From VSJD01 sp041653875 (GTDB lineage: Bacteria; Verrucomicrobiota; Kiritimatiellia; JAAZAB01), in assembly GCA_041653875.1 (NCBI GenBank), contig JBAZEM010000001.1, positions 189,404-253,403 of the forward strand: a stretch of DNA of 64,000 nt, written 5' to 3'. The notes beneath the pieces were generated by a model, which ran no database searches, had not been told where the DNA came from, and saw only the letters and a program-made list of their open reading frames with translations. The translations under genes were made by a program, and so were the position numbers. Positions 15,732-22,182 of this stretch are shown piece by piece (the stretch's first letter is position 1; each line of letters begins with the position of its first letter).

Positions 15732-16847
15732 ATGAACTCCGAACCTTATGGCGTAATTCTGGCCGGCGCGGTCGACGAAGTGCGCCATGCTTACGACGCA
15801 TTTGCGCGGCAACCGGTGGACTGGGACTTGACCGCTGAGCCGCCGGACCCGCCCGACATGCGCCAGGTGACGATCGGCAGGCCGGTCCAGGTGGCCGGCC
15901 CCGGCACTTTTTTCGGGCGCGAGCACCGGACCCTGACATTCGAGCCGACGCCGCTCGAGGGGTGGTGGTTCGACCGCGTGGACCAGCCGGACGCTTTGCC
16001 CATCAAGGTTTCCGTGCGCAACGTTTGGACCACGATCCGCAACATCGTCCTGCGCAGCGGATCGCCCCACAACTACATGCGCATGGTGGAGCACATCATC
16101 GCCCTGCGGCTGGGATTGGGGATCGACAACCTGATGATCAAGGCCGATGCGGGCGATCCGCCGCTCTTTGACCGTGGCAGTATCGACCTGGTTGAGGCCC
16201 TGGCCGGCGCCGGCACGGAAGCGGCCGCCGCGCCCGTGGTTTATGTGACCGTGAAAGAGCCCGTCACCATGGGCGGGGCGAACGGCAGTTTCGTGACCCT
16301 CCTGCCGGCGCGGGGCAAGACATTTCACTTGCAGATGGATTGCGCCGTGGATTTTCCGAATGTCATGGGCAAACAGCGCGTTCGTTTCAATCTCAACCGC
16401 CGGCGGTTCGGCTATGGCGCCCTGGCGCGGACCAATACGACCGCCGCCATGAAGTGGTATGCCCAGACCGCGGGCAAGCTGTTCGCCGATATTCGCAACC
16501 TGGGCTACACGGATAAAAACATTCTGATTGCCGGGCGCCGCCGGTACGTCAATGAGCCGCTCCTGATGCATGACGGTAAATCGCTCGAGGCGGTCTGGCA
16601 CCGCGCCCTGCTGGATTTGCTGGCGGCGCTGGCCCTGATCGACGAGGGACGCTTTGTGGGCGGGGTCCTGTCCTACAAGGCCGGGCATACCCTGGACGTG
16701 GAAATGGTCCGCGTCCTATCCAAGTATAATCTCCTGCAGACGGTGAAATATGCGGATGATAATAATCGGATAGCCGGTATTCCGCCGGAGGCGGATTCGC
16801 CTATGGCGAAAAAACCGGCTCTACATTCGGATTCAACCAACAGGTAG
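15732..16847 (+). CDS. LpxC-like UDP-3-O-acyl-GlcNAc deacetylase family protein, divergent
   Basis: This 371-residue protein resembles LpxC, the zinc deacetylase of lipid A synthesis. Matching segments are the catalytic glutamate and zinc histidine in MRMVEHIIALRLGLGIDNL, the LFDRGSIDLVEAL strand corresponding to the PIMDGSAAPFV element, an ART segment, and the C-terminal LSYKAGHTLDVEMVRVL with the conserved histidine. The other two zinc ligands are normally H-x3-D; here the segment reads WHRALLDLLAALAL, so histidine and aspartate are five apart. The first ~45 residues are not LpxC-like. The last ~30 residues (from IAGIPPEADS) are encoded by a REP-like palindrome. It may be a paralogue with altered metal binding rather than the housekeeping LpxC. 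Confidence 0.7.
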   Translation: MNSEPYGVILAGAVDEVRHAYDAFARQPVDWDLTAEPPDPPDMRQVTIGRPVQVAGPGTFFGREHRTLTFEPTPLEGWWFDRVDQPDALPIKVSVRNVWTTIRNIVLRSGSPHNYMRMVEHIIALRLGLGIDNLMIKADAGDPPLFDRGSIDLVEALAGAGTEAAAAPVVYVTVKEPVTMGGANGSFVTLLPARGKTFHLQMDCAVDFPNVMGKQRVRFNLNRRRFGYGALARTNTTAAMKWYAQTAGKLFADIRNLGYTDKNILIAGRRRYVNEPLLMHDGKSLEAVWHRALLDLLAALALIDEGRFVGGVLSYKAGHTLDVEMVRVLSKYNLLQTVKYADDNNRIAGIPPEADSPMAKKPALHSDSTNR

Positions 16848-16898
16848 AGCCGACTTTCCCGCCGAAGGCGGGTCAGCCAAAGGCCGAGCGTCGGCTAT
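16770..16898. repeat. GTAG-bounded palindrome pair, family B, overlapping two gene ends
   Basis: Two palindromes lie back to back. 16770-16824 reads ATAGCCGG...CCGGCTCTAC with an inner CCGCCGGAGGCGG hairpin. 16843-16898 reads GGTAGAGCCGAC...GTCGGCTATGG. Each starts with GTAG at one foot. The pair encodes the C-terminal residues of both convergent genes (LpxC-like and TrmL). The same arrangement recurs at 27422-27513. Confidence 0.85.
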
Positions 16899-17456
16899 GG
16901 CTTCCTTCTTCTCAGGGCCGGTGTCTGTCGTCCGTTGTCCGATATCCGGTTTTTGCATCTGCCGCAGCGCTTCATACAGCACAATCGCCACGGCATTGGC
17001 CAGATTGAGCGAGCGGACGCGGTCGCTCCGCATTGGAATGCCGATGACCCGGTCGGGGTGAGCATTGAGCAATTCCTCCGGCAAGCCGCGGGTCTCGCAA
17101 CCGAACACCAGCGTGTCGCCGGGCCGGTAACGGACCGAAGCATAATGGATGGCGCCCCGTGTGCTGAAAAAATAGCAGGGGGCGGGCGTTACGCGCTGGA
17201 AGAGCGCCGCCGGATCGGCGTGGCGTTCCAGGTCCACGGCGTCCCAGTAATCCAACCCCGCGCGCCGGAGGGTGGCATCGTTCAGGCGGAATCCCAGGCG
17301 GCCGACCAGGTGCAGGCGTGTGCCCGTGGCCGCGCACAGCCGCGCGATATTGCCGGTATTAGGCGGGATTTCCGGTTCGATCAAGGCCACCTGCAGGGGC
17401 GGCTCCGGCCAGCGGCATTGCAACGGGCATAGGCGCGTGTGCGTTGTCGGTTTCAT
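16833..17456 (-). CDS. trmL: tRNA (cytidine(34)-2'-O)-methyltransferase, SPOUT family
   Basis: This SAM-dependent ribose methylase acts on the wobble position of certain leucine tRNAs in E. coli. SPOUT-fold motifs are VALIEPEIPPNTGNIARLCA (motif 1), TLVFGCETRGLPEELL (motif 2) and the knotted IGIPMRSDRVRSLNLANAVA followed by IVLYEALRQ (motif 3). The core is ~150 residues as usual. The last ~40 residues (after MQKP) are encoded by a heptad-like stretch and a family B palindrome and are unlikely to be functional. The gene converges on the LpxC-like gene and overlaps it by 15 bases inside that repeat. The first ~20 residues are also non-family; a shorter start is possible. Confidence 0.9.
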   Translation of the reverse strand: MKPTTHTRLCPLQCRWPEPPLQVALIEPEIPPNTGNIARLCAATGTRLHLVGRLGFRLNDATLRRAGLDYWDAVDLERHADPAALFQRVTPAPCYFFSTRGAIHYASVRYRPGDTLVFGCETRGLPEELLNAHPDRVIGIPMRSDRVRSLNLANAVAIVLYEALRQMQKPDIGQRTTDTGPEKKEAIADARPLADPPSAGKSALPVG

Positions 17457-17494
17457 TGTTTTATGCGGAGATCATTGGTGTCCAAAATATTGTT

Positions 17495-17569
17495 CCTCTC
17501 TTTCGGGAGAGGGGCGGGGCATGCTGGAAAATGCGCCGCCGCGCCTCGTTCCTTTCCCGAGGGAGAGGA
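17495..17569. repeat. CCTCTC/GGGAGAGG hairpin sequence
   Basis: Positions 17495-17512 form a short hairpin (CCTCTC, loop, GAGAGG). A related CCCGAGGGAGAGG lies at 17557-17569. It resembles the widespread CCCTCTCCC...GGGAGAGGG type also seen at 53690-53724. The rest of the gap 17457-17702 shows no gene. Confidence 0.5.
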
Positions 17570-17702
17570 TGATGTCTCGCATGAGCAAAAAATATAGAGG
17601 CCCGGCGCTAAAATTGCAAGCAGGGTGGATCGCTTTCTTCTTGCACTCCGGCTTAAGCCGCGTTAAATTACAAATCCATTACCCGGCGCTTGGTGAAGCG
17701 GT

Positions 17703-18350
17703 ATGAACGTCAAGAATATCAATCTCACGCCTGCGGAACTGCAGGCCATCCTGGATCATAAGCGTTCCATGTCGGTGGTCCATGGGGTTGAAGTTTCGTT
17801 GGAAGAGGCGATCGAGCATTTTATCGAGCATTACGAAGCGGATTGGATGCGCGAGAAGCAGCGGCGTGATCTGGCGGAACAACGGCACGAAATCGAAAAG
17901 CACAAGTATCTGCGGTCCGAAAAGGAGGGGCGCGATATCGGCAAGGCCCGCGCGGCCGAGGAGTGGTGCGCTAAATATGCGCACATCTGGCGGGTGGAGC
18001 ATGAGTCGCTGGAACGCAACGGTTTTTTGATGATCGACGTGGTCATCCGAAGCGCACAGGGCCTGCATATGCAGCCGGCCTCCACGCTGGCGACTCTGGC
18101 CCAACAATATGCCTGCGAAGTGTATATGCACCGGCCGGGGATGGACTATTTTAATTTTATTTTACAGGGCAAAAAATATTTAAACGTCAAGTCTGTGTTA
18201 TGCCTGCTGACCGTGAAAGCGGAAAAGGGCGAATTACTGGAGTTTATTGCCACGGGGATGCAGGCTAAGACTGCGCTGGAAAGCATCGCAGCGTATATCG
18301 GCCGGGGAACCGGACCGCAGAATATCGAAGCGTTCGCGGGCGTCGAATAG
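17703..18350 (+). CDS. HPr-domain protein with N-terminal helical extension
   Basis: The C-terminal ~90 residues (110-200) match the phosphocarrier HPr of the sugar phosphotransferase system. They contain VIRSAQGLHMQPASTLATLA, with the phosphorylatable histidine H122 in place but glutamine instead of the usual arginine at GLHxRPA. They also contain LNVKSVLCLLTVKAEKGE, where S164 occupies the position of the regulatory serine. The N-terminal ~108 residues are a charged, predicted helical region (LEEAIEHFIEHYEADWMREKQRRDLAEQRHEIEKH) that I do not recognise. No EI or EII genes are in the window, so a regulatory role is likelier than sugar transport. The two parts are in one continuous frame. No strong ribosome binding site is visible. 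Confidence 0.75.
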   Translation: MNVKNINLTPAELQAILDHKRSMSVVHGVEVSLEEAIEHFIEHYEADWMREKQRRDLAEQRHEIEKHKYLRSEKEGRDIGKARAAEEWCAKYAHIWRVEHESLERNGFLMIDVVIRSAQGLHMQPASTLATLAQQYACEVYMHRPGMDYFNFILQGKKYLNVKSVLCLLTVKAEKGELLEFIATGMQAKTALESIAAYIGRGTGPQNIEAFAGVE

Positions 18351-18376
18351 GCGGCGATGTTGGAAAGGAAATTATC

Positions 18377-19066
18377 ATGTCAGATTATGTGCCATCCAAT
18401 CAAGGCCCGGCTCCGGAGTATCATCCGATCGCGTTCGAGGACGCGCTCCATTTCCTGAAGGCGAATTACACGGCGCTGGCCGTGGGCGCGGCGATCGTCG
18501 TGCTTGTGGCGGCGGGGCTGACGATGTATTTCATGCAACAGCGGCGTAACGCGGAACGCGCCTCGCAAATGCTCCTGGTGGCCCAGTCGCCGAAGCAATG
18601 GGAGGAACTGCTGGCCCAATACCCGGATGCCAAGGTGGCGCCGATCGCCCTGCTGGCCCTGGCTTCCAGTCAATATGGCAGCGGCGCTTATGACCAGGCG
18701 CTTGCCACCTACGGTCGGTTCTTGGATAAATATCCCAGGCACAGTATGGTCTTGGTGGCGGAGCTTGGTAAAATCCAGTGCCAGGAAGGCCGGAACGAAA
18801 TCGAGCCGGCTTTCAACGGCTATACCAGGTTTGTCGGCGGGCATCCCGATCATTTTTTAACGCCGCAGGCGCTTTTTGGCCGGGCGCGCTGCCTGCAAAT
18901 CATGCGTCGTTATCCCGAGGCCAAGGCGATATACGAGGATTTTATTGCCGCCCATCCGAAAAGCGAGTGGGCGCCCCAGGCCGAATTCGCCCTGCGCTAC
19001 CTGGATCGCGAAATCCGCGCCCAACGCCCCGTGGCCGCAACCAATGCGCCCGCCGGCAAGCCGTGA
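18377..19066 (+). CDS. membrane-anchored tetratricopeptide repeat protein
   Basis: This 229-residue protein has a short cytoplasmic N-terminus, one transmembrane helix (ALAVGAAIVVLVAAGLTMYF, about residues 35-54) and a periplasmic part made of TPR-like helices. Repeats include LALASSQYGSGAYDQALATY, GRFLDKYPRHSMVLVAELG and LFGRARCLQIMRRYPEAKAI followed by YEDFIAAHPKSEWAPQAEFA. The architecture resembles YfgM/BamD-type or YbgF-type scaffold proteins, but no diagnostic motif is present. A GGAAAGGAAA sequence precedes the start. It lies 26 bases after the HPr-domain gene and is probably co-transcribed. Confidence 0.75.
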   Translation: MSDYVPSNQGPAPEYHPIAFEDALHFLKANYTALAVGAAIVVLVAAGLTMYFMQQRRNAERASQMLLVAQSPKQWEELLAQYPDAKVAPIALLALASSQYGSGAYDQALATYGRFLDKYPRHSMVLVAELGKIQCQEGRNEIEPAFNGYTRFVGGHPDHFLTPQALFGRARCLQIMRRYPEAKAIYEDFIAAHPKSEWAPQAEFALRYLDREIRAQRPVAATNAPAGKP

Positions 19067-19068
19067 AG

Positions 19069-19173
19069 CGGTTCAAGGTTCAGCGGTTCAACGGCCCGCC
19101 TGCAACGCTATGCGTAGCATTGCGGGTAGGTTGCCGATTTTTCCATAGGACCTTCCAACCATGAACCGCTGAA
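19069..19173. repeat. heptad inverted pair with nested CCCGCCTGCAACGC palindrome
   Basis: GGTTCAA/GGTTCAG-type heptads (19071-19094) and their complement (CCATGAACCGCTGAAC, ending near 19173) enclose a 36-bp palindrome at 19095-19130 (family D, stem CCCGC...GCGGG). This is the same palindrome found inserted in the composite repeats at 30.5 and 37.4 kb. Confidence 0.8.
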
Positions 19174-19180
19174 CTTTGCC

Positions 19181-20572
19181 ATGCATGTCTCTCCTCCCAT
19201 CACCGTGGGCTTTATCAGCCTGGGTTGCGCCAAGAACCTGGTGGATTCGGAAATTATTGTCAGCGGTTTGACGGCGGCAGGTTTCCGGCTGGCGCCGGCT
19301 CCGAAATGCGCCGATGTTGTCATCGTGAACACCTGCGCCTTCGTCCGGGACGCCAAGGCGGAATCCATCGATGCCGTGCTCGAGGCCTGCGCCTGGAAAC
19401 AGCGCGGCCGGTGTCGCGCCGTGCTGGTGGCGGGCTGTCTGCCGCAACGCTACCGCCGCGAGATTCAGGCGCTGTTGCCGGAGGTTGACGCGTTTATCGG
19501 CCTGGACGCGTTGAAACAGGCCGGCGCGGTAATTCGCCGCGTTCTGCAGGGCGAGCGGTCTGTAATGGCGATAGCGCCCTCGGCGCGGGCCGTTTTGGAA
19601 CCGTCCGGAAACCGTTTGCTTTTCACGGGCGCACCCTATGCCTATGTGAAAATCGCGGAAGGCTGCAACCACGCCTGCGCGTTCTGCGCGATCCCGCAGA
19701 TTCGCGGACGCTATCGCTCGCGGCCGATCGCAAGCATTGTGGCGGAAGCCGAGGATCTGCTTGGCCGCGGCATCCGCGAACTGAACCTGATTGCACAGGA
19801 CACCACCTCCTATGGGCTCGACCTGGGCGCCCGAACCAATCTGCCGGCCTTGCTCCGCGCTTTGGGACGCATTGGCGGAAAATTTTGGATCCGTCTGCTG
19901 TACGGCCATCCCGCCCATGTGACTCCGGCGCTAATGGACGCCATGGGCGATGTGGCGCAGGTCTGTCGTTACCTGGACCTTCCCATCCAGCACAGTGACG
20001 CGGCCGTCTTGCGCGCCATGCGCCGTCCGGGCACCGCTGAGCGGATGCGGCGTATGTTTGGGCGCCTTCGCGCCGCCTTGCCGGGCGTGGCATTGCGAAC
20101 CACCTGCCTGGTCGGCTTCCCGGGTGAGACCGAACGGCAGTTTCGGAATTTACTGGCATTTCTGGAGGAAATCCGCTTTGATCATGTCGCGGCTTTTACT
20201 TATTCGAAAGAGGAAAACACGCCGGCCGCCCAATTGACCCGCCATGTGCCGGCGGCCGAGGCCCAACGCCGCAAAGAATGTCTCATGCTCCGGCAAAAAC
20301 GGATCGTGGCGGAAGCCGCCTTGGCGCAATTTGGCCGGGTTGCAGATTTGCTGGTCGAACGCTATGACCGAAAACGGCGGGTATGGATTGCCCGGTCGCG
20401 CGGCCAGGCCCCGGATGTGGATGGGGTCGTGTATGTGAGCGCGCCGGCGGATGGCCTGGCGCCCGGCACACTGGTGCGCGGACGATATGTGGCCGCGTCC
20501 GGTTACGATTTGCGGGCCGTAATCGATGATTCAGGCGAGAAGCCAGAATTCAGGAATCAGAATTCAGAATGA
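19181..20572 (+). CDS. rimO: ribosomal protein uS12 methylthiotransferase RimO
   Basis: This radical SAM enzyme adds a methylthio group to an aspartate of ribosomal protein S12. Domains in order are the N-terminal UPF0004 domain with cluster cysteines in FISLGCAKNLVDSE, VNTCAFVRDAK and VAGCLPQRY, then the radical SAM domain with CNHACAFCAIPQIRGRYRSR, and finally the C-terminal TRAM domain (from about residue 385). RYLDLPIQHSDAAVLRAMRR and TCLVGFPGETERQF are family-typical. The length is normal, except that the last ~12 residues (GEKPEFRNQNSE) are encoded by a TCAG heptad array in which the gene ends. The start lies directly after a heptad arm without a clear ribosome binding site. Confidence 0.95.
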   Translation: MHVSPPITVGFISLGCAKNLVDSEIIVSGLTAAGFRLAPAPKCADVVIVNTCAFVRDAKAESIDAVLEACAWKQRGRCRAVLVAGCLPQRYRREIQALLPEVDAFIGLDALKQAGAVIRRVLQGERSVMAIAPSARAVLEPSGNRLLFTGAPYAYVKIAEGCNHACAFCAIPQIRGRYRSRPIASIVAEAEDLLGRGIRELNLIAQDTTSYGLDLGARTNLPALLRALGRIGGKFWIRLLYGHPAHVTPALMDAMGDVAQVCRYLDLPIQHSDAAVLRAMRRPGTAERMRRMFGRLRAALPGVALRTTCLVGFPGETERQFRNLLAFLEEIRFDHVAAFTYSKEENTPAAQLTRHVPAAEAQRRKECLMLRQKRIVAEAALAQFGRVADLLVERYDRKRRVWIARSRGQAPDVDGVVYVSAPADGLAPGTLVRGRYVAASGYDLRAVIDDSGEKPEFRNQNSE

Positions 20573-20662
20573 GGAAAACCATGTCAGGAACCAGAATTCC
20601 GGTTTTCGCCTTTTGGAGGTGTTTTCGTTCCGGATTCTGTATTCTGACTTCTGACTACTGAT
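20528..20662. repeat. inverted pair of TCAG heptad arms overlapping rimO 3' end
   Basis: Heptads of the AATTCAG/GAATCAG type (20528-20570) encode the end of RimO and include its stop. After a ~60-base spacer the complement (TTCTGTATTCTGACTTCTGA type, 20634-20662) follows. Confidence 0.8.
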
Positions 20663-20674
20663 CATTTTTACCTC

Positions 20675-21283
20675 ATGAACCTATCCAATCAATTGACGGT
20701 CAGCCGGTTTGGGATGGCGTTTGTCCTGACCATCTTTTTGACTTTGCCGATCCCATTTGGCAAGACAATCGGGTTCTTCGTATTTGCGATGGCGGCGCTC
20801 ACCGATTATTGGGATGGAAAGCTGGCGCGCCGCACGGGGACGGTCACGGCGTTTGGCCAACTCATGGATCCGCTGGTGGACAAGGTGCTCATCTGCGCGG
20901 CCTTCGTCAGTTTTGTGGCCATCAATCAAATTGTGCCGGCCTGGATTGTCATCATTATCCTGACCCGGGAATTCATGGTCACAGGGCTGCGCCTGCTGGC
21001 GGCCAACCAGGGACGGGTGATTCCCGCCGGGCGCTGGGGTAAGCATAAGGCGCTCTGGCAGATGGTTGTCATTGGCTTGATCCTGATCGGGTTGGCCGTG
21101 CGCGAGGACCTGTTGCCGTTCCTGCTGAAAGACTATGTTTTATCGACGTTCCTTGATCTGCATTATGACCGTTATTTCCATTATGTGACGTTTTGGCTCT
21201 CCGCGCTGGTGGCCGTTTTAACCGTGTTTTCCGGCAGTATTTATCTCTGGCAGTGCCGGCAATTGGTGCGGGAAGCGAAGTGA
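20675..21283 (+). CDS. pgsA: CDP-diacylglycerol-glycerol-3-phosphate 3-phosphatidyltransferase
   Basis: This inner-membrane enzyme makes phosphatidylglycerol phosphate, the committed step to phosphatidylglycerol and cardiolipin. It has 202 residues with several hydrophobic helices. The CDP-alcohol phosphotransferase signature D-x2-D-G-x2-A-R-x8-G-x3-D-x3-D is complete in DYWDGKLARRTGTVTAFGQL followed by MDPLVDK. The N-terminal LSNQLTVSRFGMAFVLTI and the EFMVTGLRLLAANQGRVIPA segment are typical. The TGA is followed at once by a 15-unit GGTCAGA tandem array. Confidence 0.93.
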   Translation: MNLSNQLTVSRFGMAFVLTIFLTLPIPFGKTIGFFVFAMAALTDYWDGKLARRTGTVTAFGQLMDPLVDKVLICAAFVSFVAINQIVPAWIVIIILTREFMVTGLRLLAANQGRVIPAGRWGKHKALWQMVVIGLILIGLAVREDLLPFLLKDYVLSTFLDLHYDRYFHYVTFWLSALVAVLTVFSGSIYLWQCRQLVREAK

Positions 21284-21388
21284 GGTCAGAGGTCGGAGGT
21301 CAGAGGTCAGAGGTCAGAGGTCAGAGGTCAGAGGTCAGAGGTCAGAGGTCAGAGGTCAGAGGTCAGAGGTCAGAGGTCAGAGGTCAGA
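21284..21388. repeat. near-perfect 15-unit GGTCAGA tandem array
   Basis: Fifteen 7-bp units run without interruption from the base after the pgsA stop. Fourteen are identical and the second is GGTCGGA. A more degenerate inverted partner (TTCTGACTGATCTCTGACTT type) lies at 21434-21470. There are no spacers of CRISPR type. Confidence 0.95.
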
Positions 21389-21433
21389 TTAAAGCTGTTG
21401 GATAGATCAATATCAAAGAGTCAAGGCTGATGT

Positions 21434-21470
21434 TTTTCTGACTGATCTCTGACTTCTGATCTCTGGTTGA
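21434..21470. repeat. inverted heptad partner arm
   Basis: Four to five units of the TCTGACT/TCTGATC type complement the GGTCAGA array upstream. The spacer between the arms is ~45 bases. The next gene starts five bases later. Confidence 0.75.
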
Positions 21471-21474
21471 AAAT

Positions 21475-22002
21475 ATGATTAACCAGGACTGGGATATCAA
21501 ACCGCGGGCGGCGGCTTGCGGCAAGTGCCAGGCGCCTTTCACCGATCGGCAGGAATATGTCTCGCGCCTGACATTTGGGGCGGACGGTTATGCGCGCCTG
21601 GATTGCTGTGCGGCCTGCTGGGGCGCGGTGGAGCGCGCGCCGCAGACCGTCAGTGTCTGGCGCGGCGTCTTCGATATGCCGCCGCCGGCGCCGCCTGAGG
21701 CGCTGAAAAAAGAAACGGCGGAATCGCTTTTGCGCTCGCTTGTGGCTAAAAACGATCCGGCCAACGCCAACGTCATGTTCATCCTGGCCGTCATGCTGGA
21801 ACGGCGGCGAATACTCGTCGAACGCGATGTCCGCAAACAGGACGACGGCAAACTTGTGCGCGTTTACGAACAGCGCAAAACCGGCGACACTTTTATCATC
21901 GTCGATCCCCAACTTCGCCTGGACCAGATCGAACATGTCCAGACCGAAGTGATGGCCATGCTGTCGGCGCCGGCGGTTCCGCCATCCTCTGTGGAAAAGT
22001 AA
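21475..22002 (+). CDS. hypothetical zinc-ribbon protein
   Basis: This 175-residue protein belongs to no named family I can assign. Four cysteines in two CxxC pairs (C15/C18 in AACGKCQAPF and C45/C48 in DCCAACWGAV) suggest a treble-clef or ribbon zinc site at the N-terminus. The rest is helical and charged, with a conserved-looking KKETAESLLRSLVAKND and a strand-rich GDTFIIVDPQLRLDQIEHVQ. No signal peptide is present. The coding potential is supported by regular codon use and by its length between pgsA and the deacylase gene. The start follows a heptad arm with no clear ribosome binding site. Confidence 0.65.
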   Translation: MINQDWDIKPRAAACGKCQAPFTDRQEYVSRLTFGADGYARLDCCAACWGAVERAPQTVSVWRGVFDMPPPAPPEALKKETAESLLRSLVAKNDPANANVMFILAVMLERRRILVERDVRKQDDGKLVRVYEQRKTGDTFIIVDPQLRLDQIEHVQTEVMAMLSAPAVPPSSVEK

Positions 22003-22015
22003 TTTGTGATTCCGT

Positions 22016-22078
22016 TGTAGCCGTCGGACGAAGGCCGACGGGCGCCTGCCCGCGCGAGCCTTGCGTCTCGCGGCTACA
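22016..22078. repeat. GTAG-bounded REP pair, family A
   Basis: The left unit is GTAGC plus stem CGTCGG...CCGACG. The right unit on the other strand is GTAGC plus stem CGCGAG...CTCGCG. The order is opposite to the copy at 8351, and the loop between units is short. A partial copy of the TGTCATCCC-type repeat follows at 22105-22165. Confidence 0.85.
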
Positions 22079-22182
22079 AGCGGAGCGCATACTTCAGGGT
22101 TTCGCTCGGGATGACAACTTTTCGCCTGCTGTTCCGAGCGGCGCGTAGCGGAGTCGAGGAATCTCGTCGGCAAGAACACCCC

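Noticed and set aside
17272..17706. Plus-strand frame between trmL and the HPr gene
   Set aside because: It is mostly antisense to trmL and then runs through a hairpin repeat; there is no domain and no ribosome binding site.
21284..21388. Tandem GGTCAGA array as a CRISPR
   Set aside because: Units are 7 bp and directly adjacent, with no unique spacers and no cas genes nearby.
22111..22182. Longer start for the deacylase
   Set aside because: The added residues come from a TGTCATCCC-type repeat fragment, and the amidohydrolase fold starts at MLDYKIVGG.
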